A DNA stretch of 41,284 bases from the NCBI RefSeq assembly GCF_018614095.1, contig NZ_JAGGOY010000108.1, positions 1-41,284 on the forward strand. Reading direction: 5' to 3'. The DNA is from Streptomyces sp. ISL-87. GTDB lineage: Bacteria > Actinomycetota > Actinomycetes > Streptomycetales > Streptomycetaceae. The translations under genes were made by a program, and so were the position numbers. Positions 23,884-30,736 of this stretch are shown here, one piece after another (the stretch's first letter is position 1; every line of letters starts with the position of its first letter). Under the pieces are notes generated by a model. The model was not told the origin of the DNA, ran no database searches, and saw only the letters and a list, made by a program, of their open reading frames with translations.

Positions 23884-24792
23884 GTGACCGACAGCATGAC
23901 CTTTCGAAACGAGGACCTGCCGGCCCTCTTCCACCACACCGACCAGGCGGCGGTCTCCCGGCAGCGGGAGTCCACCCAGGCCACGCGGGCCCAGCTGGTG
24001 CTGCTCGTGGCGGCCGCCGGGGCCGCCGCCCTGCCCTCGGGGCCCACGGTGGCCTCGCTGCACCTGTTCGGGGTGCTGAGCGTGCTCGCGTACGCCGGGG
24101 TGCTGGCCGTGGGCGTCCGGGCGACCCGGCGCAGGGCTCGCCCGCAGTGGCAGCTCAACCGCAGCGCGGCCGAGTTCATCAAGTCCCTGGCCTGGCGGTA
24201 CGCCGTGCACGGCGCGCCGTTCGGCAGCGAGGTGAGCGGCGCTGAGGCTACGTACCGGACGCGGCTGGAAAAGGGCCTGGACGAGCTGCGCAAGATGGGC
24301 TGGGAGGATCCGCGGACCGCGGGCACGGTCCCGGAGGGCGGTGAGATCACCGGCGCGATGCACCGGCTGCGCGGGCTGGAATACCAGGTCCGGCGCGAGA
24401 CCTACGTACGGGACCGGCTCATCGAGCAGCGCAACTGGTACCGGCGCAAGACGGAGGTGTCCCGGCGGGCGACGGCGCTGTGGTCGTGGACGATCGTGCT
24501 GCTGACCTGCCTGGGCCTGCTGTTCGCCCTGCTCGGGGCGTTCGGTTCGGGACCGGGGCCGAGGCTGACCGGGCTGCTGAGCTCGGCCGCCGCGGCCGCG
24601 ATCGCCTGGAACGAGGTGCGGCGCCACCATCCGCTGATCGAGGCGCACACCCTGATCGAGCAGGACCTGGCGACGATGATGGTCGTGATGCAGACGACGA
24701 TCACCGAGTCACATTGGCCATCCGCGGTGTACGAGACCGAGCGGTACGTCTCTCCGCAGCACACGGACTGGCTGGCCAGGCATAGCAGTTGA
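23884..24792 (+). CDS. DUF4231/SLATT two-helix membrane protein
   Basis: A 302-residue protein of the SLATT type (SMODS- and SLOG-associating two-helix transmembrane effector; DUF4231 in Pfam usage). Hydrophobic segments lie at about 37-78 (QLVLLVAAAGAAALP onward, long enough for two helices) and 200-245 (WSWTIVLLTCLGLLFALLGA, then LLSSAAAAAIAW). Charged helical stretches lie between and after them (EYQVRRETYVRDRLIEQRNW). SLATT domains are predicted to perforate the membrane once a partner senses a nucleotide signal. GTG at 23884 follows a GGGGGG ribosome site, 66 bp after fxsT and beyond its hairpin. The next gene, convergent, encodes a SLOG protein, the expected sensor partner. Confidence 0.78.
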   Translation: MTDSMTFRNEDLPALFHHTDQAAVSRQRESTQATRAQLVLLVAAAGAAALPSGPTVASLHLFGVLSVLAYAGVLAVGVRATRRRARPQWQLNRSAAEFIKSLAWRYAVHGAPFGSEVSGAEATYRTRLEKGLDELRKMGWEDPRTAGTVPEGGEITGAMHRLRGLEYQVRRETYVRDRLIEQRNWYRRKTEVSRRATALWSWTIVLLTCLGLLFALLGAFGSGPGPRLTGLLSSAAAAAIAWNEVRRHHPLIEAHTLIEQDLATMMVVMQTTITESHWPSAVYETERYVSPQHTDWLARHSS

Positions 24793-24818
24793 CACCTCTG
24801 CGGCCGCGGGGGCGCGGC

Positions 24819-25298
24819 TCAGTCCCGGGTCACGCCCTCGCGCCAGATGACGGTGACGGGCTTTCCGAGGGCCCGCGCGTAGGCGACGATCTCGCCGGTT
24901 CCGCCGTGTCCGCGGGCCGGCAGGCCGTCCCAGACGGCCACGAGCCGGTCGCATGAGTCGGCGATGTACGTGCCGGCGGCGTAGTAGGCCTCGTCCGTGG
25001 AGCGGGCGAAGTCCATCCGGACCTCCTGGGTGGCCTGCCGCTTGAGCCGCCGGTAGCGGGCCAGGGCCTCGGCGTCCTCGAAGGCGTCCTCGTAGTCCCC
25101 GCTGGGGATGACCACCGTGAGGTCGGCGCCGCATTCCAGCGCGATGTCGGCGAAGAGCTGGTCCGCTCCCTCCGCGAGGCTGGAGAAGGCCTCCAGCGGC
25201 CCCTCGTGGCCGCCCAGTACGGCCCGCAGGCCGTCCTTCACGTGGCCCAGTACCTCGCGCGGTATCGACCGGTGCCCGGTCACGCCGATACGTTTCAT
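24819..25298 (-). CDS. SLOG-superfamily putative nucleotide-sensing protein
   Basis: A 159-residue single-domain Rossmann-like protein. It opens with MKRIGVTGHRSI, the GxTGHR nucleotide-binding loop of the SLOG (LOG/DprA-like) superfamily, and continues with SSLAEGADQLFADIALECGA, VVIPSGDYEDAF, ADSCDRLVAVWDG and HGGTGEIVAYARALG, the last being a Gly-rich second binding loop. Conflict-system SLOG domains bind or make nucleotide-derived signals (published computational work); that is inferred here. ATG at 25298 is chosen because it begins the conserved motif and is preceded by a GGGGGGAG stretch. It converges on the SLATT gene with a 26-bp gap. Confidence 0.8.
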   Translation of the reverse strand: MKRIGVTGHRSIPREVLGHVKDGLRAVLGGHEGPLEAFSSLAEGADQLFADIALECGADLTVVIPSGDYEDAFEDAEALARYRRLKRQATQEVRMDFARSTDEAYYAAGTYIADSCDRLVAVWDGLPARGHGGTGEIVAYARALGKPVTVIWREGVTRD

Positions 25299-25330
25299 GC
25301 GGAAACCTGCTCCCCCCGAGGACACCGACG

Positions 25331-25369
25331 CCCTGGACATCCTCCCAGAAGGCGGGAGGACGTCCAGGG
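25331..25369 (-). terminator. Long hairpin between the protease and SLOG genes
   Basis: Arms CCCTGGACATCCTCCC (25331-25346) and GGGAGGACGTCCAGGG (25354-25369) pair over 16 positions with one A-C mismatch and a seven-base loop. The hairpin lies 40 bp downstream of the protease stop and upstream of the SLOG start, so it probably terminates the protease transcript and isolates SLOG. Confidence 0.75.
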
Positions 25370-25409
25370 GTGCGACGGGGCGCGCGGACGGGATCCGCAC
25401 GGTGCCCGG

Positions 25410-26294
25410 TCAGTAGACGCTGACTCCGTAGGCGTTCAGGGCTTCCACGACGGGCTGGAAGAAGGTGGTTCCGCCGGAGGAGCAGTTGCCGCTGCCGCCC
25501 GAGGTGAGGCCGACCGCGCGGGTGGTGGAGTAGAGCGGGCCGCCGCTGTCGCCGGGCTCGGCGCAGACGTTGGTCTTGATCATGCCGTAGACGATGTCGC
25601 CGTTGCCGTAGTTGACGGTGGCGTTGAGGCCGGTGACGGAGCCGCTGTGGATGCCGGTGGTGGAGCCACGGCGGGTCACGGACATGCCGACCGTGGCGTT
25701 CACGGCGCTGGTGATGTCCTGGCTGCCGACGGTGCCCGGGTGGGACAGCGAGGTGTTGTCGTAGCGGATGAGGCCGTAGTCATTGGTCGGGAAGCTGGAG
25801 CCGGCCGTCGGGCCGATGGTGGTGGTGTGTGAGGAGTTGGTCCACCAGGTGCCCGCCCCGTCGGTGCAGTGGCCGGCGGTCAGGATGTAGTACGTGGTTC
25901 CGCTGCGCACGTTGAAGCCCAGCGAGCAGCGCCAGCTGGACGCGTAGATGGCGTCTCCGCCGGAGATCAGTTTGGTCAGTTTGCCGGGGGTGCGCTCGAT
26001 GCGCAGGGCCGCGGCGTCGGCTCCGGCCTCACGTCTGATCTTCGCGAGGTCGGTGGCGCTGACGGTGGAGTCGGCGGTGACCACGAGGGTCCCGGTGGCG
26101 GGGTCGGTGTGCCAGGCGGTGCCCGCGACGTCGGCACGCAGAACGGACGCGCCGGCGGAGGCGAGCCGTTCGGCGCTGAATCCGCCGTCCTGCGGGTCGG
26201 CGCTCGCCGCGGTGGGCAAGGCCAGCGCGGCCACGGCGGCCAGGCCGGTGGCCACCGCGAGCAGCCTGGTACGGGTGATGCTCTTGATCCTCAC
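25410..26294 (-). CDS. sprB: Streptogrisin B-like secreted serine protease (S1E)
   Basis: A 294-residue prepro-protease. The signal peptide (1-32: MRIKSITRTRLLAVATGLAA then ALPTAASA) and an alpha-lytic-type propeptide (33-109) precede a 185-residue mature enzyme starting at Ile110 (ISGGDAIYASSWRCSLGF). Mature length and sequence closely follow streptogrisin B. The triad is visible: His in LTAGHC, Asp in SSFPTNDYGLIRYD, Ser in EPGDSGGPLY. Cysteine pairs occur in RCSLG...HC and VCAEPG...GNC. GTG at 26294 is preceded by GGGAGG eight bases away; a longer frame upstream lacks signal-peptide character. It hydrolyses extracellular protein. Confidence 0.95.
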   Translation of the reverse strand: MRIKSITRTRLLAVATGLAAVAALALPTAASADPQDGGFSAERLASAGASVLRADVAGTAWHTDPATGTLVVTADSTVSATDLAKIRREAGADAAALRIERTPGKLTKLISGGDAIYASSWRCSLGFNVRSGTTYYILTAGHCTDGAGTWWTNSSHTTTIGPTAGSSFPTNDYGLIRYDNTSLSHPGTVGSQDITSAVNATVGMSVTRRGSTTGIHSGSVTGLNATVNYGNGDIVYGMIKTNVCAEPGDSGGPLYSTTRAVGLTSGGSGNCSSGGTTFFQPVVEALNAYGVSVY

Positions 26295-26462
26295 TTCTCG
26301 TCCTCCCGGAAGGGATCGGGGGCCCGGCGAACGTGGGGGTGCCGGTGCCCGTGAGGCGCAGTCGGGGGCACGGCGGGCGCATGGGCTCGTATCGTGCTCC
26401 TGACGCGCCCCTGACAATTCCTCGACCAGCCCTCGAAAAGCACTGTCGGGAGTGTCCTGGCG

Positions 26463-27278
26463 TCAGATACCGGTCGCAAGGGCGTCTTTCAGCCGCCGCT
26501 CACCCGCCGCGACCTCGAAGGGCAGAGTGTTCCCCGGCGGGGGGAAGGGACAGATGAAGTGGTCCGCGAAGGCGCAGGGCGGCAACACGGCCCGGTTGAA
26601 ATCCACGGTAACCGAACCCCCGGCGCCTGGGACGCCGGGCTTGAGGAAGCGGAACCGGTAGCTGGAACGGCCGCCGGTGGTATCGCCGAAGACGGCCCAG
26701 AGGCTGCCGTCGTCCTCATCCACGGCCACCTGGAGGGTGTGTTCAGCGCCCTGGTACGAGAAGCTCAGTTCGCCGCCGAGGCCGAGTCCGCGCTCCCGCC
26801 CGTCGGCGTTCTCCACCTGCACGGTCCGGTCCTCGCCGTAGGGGCGGAAGCGGCCGGGCAGCGCGAAGGCGGGGTCGTAGGGGGTGGCCTCGATGCCGGT
26901 GAAGGCCGCGCGGGCCTTGGAGGCGGGGTCGAAGACCCGCACCGCCCAGTCCCCTTCACGCCGGATCACGACGAGGCGCACGTCCCCGGCGGCGATCCGG
27001 GAGTGCGCGGGCGAGCCCTCGTCGGCGGCGAGTACGGCGTCACCGGTGAAGGGCCGCCCGTCGAGGCTGATGCCGTCGCCGGGGGCGGCGCTCAGCGCCA
27101 CCCCGCCGTCGGTGGCGCGCCAACGCCCCGGAACGGCCGGAATTCGACCGTCCGTGTCATCGGCGAGCCAGTGGGTGCCCGTCAGGGAGAGCGGACCGTA
27201 CGGAGCGGACACCGTGTCCACCCGATGCTCGTGCCACTTCGCCCAGTCGGCGTGCGGGTCATTTGCGTCATCACTCAT
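26463..27278 (-). CDS. DUF1684 family protein
   Basis: A 271-residue cytoplasmic protein of the DUF1684 family. The N-terminal half contains WAKWHEHRVDTVSAPYGPLS and SLTGTHWL. The C-terminal hallmark is TVDFNRAVLPPCAFADHFIC followed by PFPPPGNTLPFEVAAGER, with conserved cysteines and a proline-rich turn. No catalytic mechanism is established for the family as far as I know. ATG at 27278 is used, since a longer frame reaches 27317 without family sequence. A modest GAAGGG ribosome site precedes it. It lies alone between the protease and the DUF5685 gene on the same strand, with 168-bp and 77-bp gaps. Confidence 0.85.
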   Translation of the reverse strand: MSDDANDPHADWAKWHEHRVDTVSAPYGPLSLTGTHWLADDTDGRIPAVPGRWRATDGGVALSAAPGDGISLDGRPFTGDAVLAADEGSPAHSRIAAGDVRLVVIRREGDWAVRVFDPASKARAAFTGIEATPYDPAFALPGRFRPYGEDRTVQVENADGRERGLGLGGELSFSYQGAEHTLQVAVDEDDGSLWAVFGDTTGGRSSYRFRFLKPGVPGAGGSVTVDFNRAVLPPCAFADHFICPFPPPGNTLPFEVAAGERRLKDALATGI

Positions 27279-27355
27279 GCCGCTCAACCCTTCCACGCCG
27301 GTCCGGACGGGAACCATGGGGTACGCCGTCCGGACCTGTTAAATCTGAAAGGGTC

Positions 27356-28708
27356 TCAGCAGTCGCAGCCGCAGCCATCGCAGCAACAGCCGTCACAGTT
27401 GCAGCAGCCGTCACAGCTGCCACAACCGGGATCGCCGCCGCAGTCACAGGCCTCGCACCACGCGTCCCGCTTCTTGCGGGACCACGGGCCCTCGTGTTCC
27501 GTACAGCAGAGCTGGCAGGTGCAGAACAGCCCGAGTGCCACCGCGCAGCCGGCGAGGAGCCCGCGGCGCGGCTTCTGCGGGGGCAGCCCGCCGGGCCCGC
27601 CCGGGCCGCCCGGGCCGCCCGGGCCCATCGGCGGAGGCATCCCGGGACCACCGGGGCCGGCCGGGGTACCGGGGCCGTACGGCCCTCCCCCGTACGGCCC
27701 GCCCCCGTGCGGGCCGCCCCCGTGCGGGCCGCCCCCGTACGGGCCGCCCCCGTACGGGCCGCCCCCGTACGGGCTGCCCGAGCCCGGGTTGTCGTATCCC
27801 TGCGGCGGCGCCCCGTAGCCCGCGCCCGAGTTCATGCCGACGTGGCCGCAGCTCGTGGTCCCGAAGGCCCGGTCCACCGAGGTGCGCAGCTCGTGGACCA
27901 GCAGCCGGTGTGCCAGCCCCGCGTCGGCGAACTCGGCCTCGCGCAGCGCCAGCCGGATGCCCTGGAGGGCGTCGTCGCACAGCCGCCGCGCCTCGGTGAG
28001 GGAGGTCCCGGTGGCCGTGAGCGGGTTCCAGGCGCCCGCCGCGGCGTCGGCGGCCTGGTCCTCCACGGCGTCCAGCAGGTGTGCGAGCCGCCCGAAGTAC
28101 CGGCCGGCCTCGGCGAGGGCTGCGGTGTTGCCTGGCCGTCCCGCGAGGACCGCGGTATGCGCGAAGGCGGCGGCGGTCGCGGTCTCCGTCGGCTCGGTCA
28201 CCACGAGCACGGGAGTGCCGAGCCCGGCCAGGGTCTCGATGCCACCCTGCCGGTCCACCGCGTCCACGAGCACCGCGGTGTCGAAGCCGAGCGAGGCCCC
28301 GGTACGCGCGCCGGCCCGGTCCCAGCCGCGCGCCACTTTGCGCGCGGCGGCGGCTATGGGGGCGCGGGCCAACAGGCCGTCCCGGTCGGCCACGTGGTCC
28401 CGTACCTTCGCGGAGGCCAGCACGAGCGAGACGGCGGCCGCGAGCCGGGCGCCCTCGCCGTTGGCCACGGGTGCAGTGCGCATCCCGCGCAGCGGGCAGG
28501 GACCGGCGGTGCGCCGGGTACCCGCCGCGGGACCGGACTGAGCCTCCGTCAGAACGGAGACGAGCAGCCCGTCGTAGTTGGTGACGATTCGGGCGAACTG
28601 GCCGTGATCACCGCGAAGTGCCAGGCAGAGACCGCAGAGATGGGCCATCCACTCCGTCTTGAACCGCTCGCCCAGCCGGTGCGTGCAGGGCCTGACGATG
28701 CCGAACAA
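27356..28708 (-). CDS. DUF5685 protein with collagen-like linker and cysteine-rich tail
   Basis: A 450-residue protein. The DUF5685 domain (about 1-290) begins FGIVRPCTHRLGERFKTEWM and has AHLCGLCLALRGDHGQ, where paired cysteines and a histidine suggest metal binding. Then come a Gly/Pro/Tyr linker with a repeated YGGGP/HGGGP pentapeptide (15-bp DNA repeat), a collagen-like GGPGGPGG stretch, a hydrophobic segment (RRGLLAGCAVALGLFCTCQL) and a final tail of about 30 residues that is more than one third cysteine, mostly CDGC/CDC units. A TTG start at 28708 is preferred because GGGGGA sits six bases upstream and homologues (recalled) begin at this Phe-Gly-Ile; an ATG lies 9 codons earlier. Function is unknown; a metal-buffering or membrane-anchored scaffold is conceivable. 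Confidence 0.82.
   Translation of the reverse strand: MFGIVRPCTHRLGERFKTEWMAHLCGLCLALRGDHGQFARIVTNYDGLLVSVLTEAQSGPAAGTRRTAGPCPLRGMRTAPVANGEGARLAAAVSLVLASAKVRDHVADRDGLLARAPIAAAARKVARGWDRAGARTGASLGFDTAVLVDAVDRQGGIETLAGLGTPVLVVTEPTETATAAAFAHTAVLAGRPGNTAALAEAGRYFGRLAHLLDAVEDQAADAAAGAWNPLTATGTSLTEARRLCDDALQGIRLALREAEFADAGLAHRLLVHELRTSVDRAFGTTSCGHVGMNSGAGYGAPPQGYDNPGSGSPYGGGPYGGGPYGGGPHGGGPHGGGPYGGGPYGPGTPAGPGGPGMPPPMGPGGPGGPGGPGGLPPQKPRRGLLAGCAVALGLFCTCQLCCTEHEGPWSRKKRDAWCEACDCGGDPGCGSCDGCCNCDGCCCDGCGCDC
27664..27780. repeat. 15-bp tandem repeat in the DUF5685 linker
   Basis: Units of the form GGGCCGCCCCCGTAC (or GTGC) recur about seven times head to tail. On the minus strand each encodes the pentapeptide YGGGP or HGGGP. 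Length variation between strains is likely. Confidence 0.7.
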
Positions 28709-28921
28709 TGTGCTTCCCCCGTGTGTCATACGCATGCTTGCGGGGCATCGTATCCAGCCAGGTCGTTCACCCGTACGCCCCCACTGCTCACCCGCCCGGT
28801 GGCAGCGGTCGTATTTTCACTCAGTCAGCAGTGGTAGCTGCCAGGAACCTTGACCGTGCAACGGATGTTCTGCACCAGTACCGTCACGAAACCCCTGCGC
28901 GGCGACTATCCACTTGGCGCG

Positions 28922-28949
28922 TTGTCAGCATCATGGACGACCATAGGGA
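28922..28949 (+). promoter_or_regulatory. Candidate sepF-paralogue promoter
   Basis: TTGTCA (28922-28927) and TAGGGA (28944-28949) stand 16 bp apart, about 44 bp upstream of the start codon. They resemble Streptomyces HrdB-type -35/-10 elements. Confidence 0.35.
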
Positions 28950-28992
28950 TGCGGAGAAGAAGACAGACTGATCGCGGTGAAAGGAGGCGTCC

Positions 28993-29451
28993 ATGGGTTC
29001 GGTGCGCAAGGCGAGTGCCTGGTTGGGTCTCGTGGAGGACAGCGACGACGAGCGGTACTACGACGACGACTACGCGGAGGCGGTGGAGCGGCAGCACGGC
29101 TCGGTCTCCGGCCCCGGCGACCAGTGGGTCACCGACCCCCGGGTCAAGGTGGCCTCGGAGTCGGCCGTCGAGCAGGGCCGGCGGATCGCGACCCTGACCC
29201 CGGACGGCTTCCGTGACGCGCGCGGCATCGGCGAACTGTTCCGCGAGGGCGTCCCGGTGATCGTGAACCTGTCGTCCATGGACCCGGGCGACGCGAAGCG
29301 CGTGGTCGACTTCGCGGCCGGCCTGACCTTCGGGCTGCGCGGTTCGATCGAGCGGGTGGCGACCAGGGTCTTCCTTCTGACCCCGGCCGACACCCAGATC
29401 GTGAGCGGCGAGCCCACGGGGCGCTCGCGCGACTTCTTCAACCAGAGCTGA
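28993..29451 (+). CDS. SepF-family cell division protein
   Basis: A 152-residue SepF paralogue. SepF anchors FtsZ to the membrane and polymerises. The N-terminus MGSVRKASAWLGLVEDSDDE corresponds to the amphipathic-helix region, followed by an acidic DYAEAVERQ spacer. The conserved core runs from about residue 60: RRIATLTPDGFRDARGIGEL, VPVIVNLSSMDPGDAKRVVD and FAAGLTFGLRGSIERVATRV, then FLLTPADTQIVSGE. AAAGGAGG lies six bases before the ATG, a strong ribosome site. It is not next to ftsZ in this window, so it is probably an additional copy acting in sporulation or vegetative septation. It converges with the acyl-CoA dehydrogenase, nine bases apart. Confidence 0.93.
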   Translation: MGSVRKASAWLGLVEDSDDERYYDDDYAEAVERQHGSVSGPGDQWVTDPRVKVASESAVEQGRRIATLTPDGFRDARGIGELFREGVPVIVNLSSMDPGDAKRVVDFAAGLTFGLRGSIERVATRVFLLTPADTQIVSGEPTGRSRDFFNQS

Positions 29452-29460
29452 GCAGGGCCC

Positions 29461-30630
29461 TCACCGGAAGGCGTCAAGCCCGGTGAGCGCCTTACCCAGC
29501 ACCAACTGGTGCATCTCGACGGTGCCCTCGTAGGTGAGGACCGATTCGAGGTTGGTGGCGTGCCGCATGACGGGGTATTCGAGCGAGATCCCGTTGGCCC
29601 CGAGGATCGTCCGCGCGGTGCGGCAGATCTCGATGGCCTCGCGGACGTTGTTGAGCTTGCCGAAGCTGATCTGCTCGGGCCGCAGAGTGCCCGCGTCCAT
29701 CCGCCGTCCCAGGTGGTGGGCGAGCAGGATCCCCTTGTGGAGTTCCAGCGCCATGTCCGCGAGCTTGGCCTGGGTGAGCTGGAAGCCGCCGATGGGCTTG
29801 CCGAACTGCTCCCGCGTCTTCGCGTAGCCGAGCGCGGACTCGAAACTGGCGCGCGCCGCGCCCATGGAACCCCAGATGATCCCGTACCGCGCGTGGCTGA
29901 GGCAGCCCAGCGGTCCCTTGAGCCCCGTGACGCCCGGAAGCACCGCGTCCGCGGGCAGCCGTACGTCGTCCATCACCAGCTCGCTGGTCACCGAGGCGCG
30001 CAGCGACCACTTGTGCTTGATCTCGGGCGCGGAGAAGCCGGCGGTGTCGGTGGGTACGGCGAACCCCCGGATCCCCTCGTCGGTCTGCGCCCACACCACG
30101 GCGACGGCCGCGACGCTGCCGTTGGTGATCCACATCTTGCGTCCGTTGAGCACCCAGTCGGCGCCGTCGCGCTTGGCGTAGGTGCGCATGGCGGCGGGGT
30201 CGGAGCCGACGTCGGGCTCGGTCAGCCCGAAGCAGCCGATCAGCTCGCCGGCCGCCATGCCGGGGAGCCAGCGCTGCTTCTGCTCCTCGGAGCCGTACTT
30301 CCAGATCGCGTACATGGCGAGGGAGCCCTGTACGGAGACCAGGGACCGGATCCCGGAGTCGGCGGCCTCCAGCTCCAGGCAGGCCAGGCCGTACTGCACG
30401 GCACTGGCGCCGGCGCACCCGTATCCCTGGAGGGACATCCCGAGTGCGCCGATCGCCCCGAGCTCGCGGGCGATCTCCCGGATCCCGGGGAGCTCGCCCT
30501 TCTCGTACCACTCGGCGATGTGGGGCAGGACGCGGTCGGCGGCCCAGCCGCGGACGGTGTCGCGGACGGCGAGATCCTCGGGGGTGAGCAGCTCGTCGAG
30601 GCCGAGCGGATCGGTGGGAACGAAGGACAC
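29461..30630 (-). CDS. Acyl-CoA dehydrogenase, glutaryl-CoA dehydrogenase type
   Basis: A 389-residue FAD enzyme. The N-terminal helical domain contains DPLGLDELLTPEDLAVRDTV. The middle beta domain has IGCFGLTEPDVGSDPAAMRT (flavin contact) and GADWVLNGRKMWITNGSVA. The C-terminal helical domain has KTREQFGKPIGGFQLTQAKL, and YEGTVEMHQLVLGKALTG supplies the catalytic Glu. The TNLESVLTYEGT sequence and length match glutaryl-CoA dehydrogenases of lysine/tryptophan catabolism, so oxidation and decarboxylation of glutaryl-CoA to crotonyl-CoA is likely, though other short-chain substrates cannot be excluded. ATG at 30630. The MFS gene lies upstream on the same strand, separated by 106 bp. Confidence 0.93.
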   Translation of the reverse strand: MSFVPTDPLGLDELLTPEDLAVRDTVRGWAADRVLPHIAEWYEKGELPGIREIARELGAIGALGMSLQGYGCAGASAVQYGLACLELEAADSGIRSLVSVQGSLAMYAIWKYGSEEQKQRWLPGMAAGELIGCFGLTEPDVGSDPAAMRTYAKRDGADWVLNGRKMWITNGSVAAVAVVWAQTDEGIRGFAVPTDTAGFSAPEIKHKWSLRASVTSELVMDDVRLPADAVLPGVTGLKGPLGCLSHARYGIIWGSMGAARASFESALGYAKTREQFGKPIGGFQLTQAKLADMALELHKGILLAHHLGRRMDAGTLRPEQISFGKLNNVREAIEICRTARTILGANGISLEYPVMRHATNLESVLTYEGTVEMHQLVLGKALTGLDAFR

Positions 30631-30736
30631 GTGGCCTCCCGGCGGCCTGAGGACGAAACCTAGCGGTGCAAGTTTGTCGGCCGACCCGGCCCTCGGTCCA
30701 CCCCCTCCGGCTCCGCGCAGCGGGAGCCGGCCTGAG

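Noticed and set aside
20317..24648. A 1443-codon open frame antisense to fxsT and the SLATT gene
   Set aside because: Its sequence is Arg/Gly/Val/Leu-rich shadow coding expected opposite a GC-rich gene; there is no ribosome site, and the plus strand has clear domains.
14855..25298. Prophage or integrative element carrying the fxs and SLATT/SLOG genes
   Set aside because: No integrase, attachment repeats, tRNA or phage genes were seen at either boundary, and GC content is similar to the surroundings apart from the short spacer.
25331..25369. Riboswitch upstream of the SLOG gene
   Set aside because: A single simple hairpin without conserved loops; better explained as the protease terminator.
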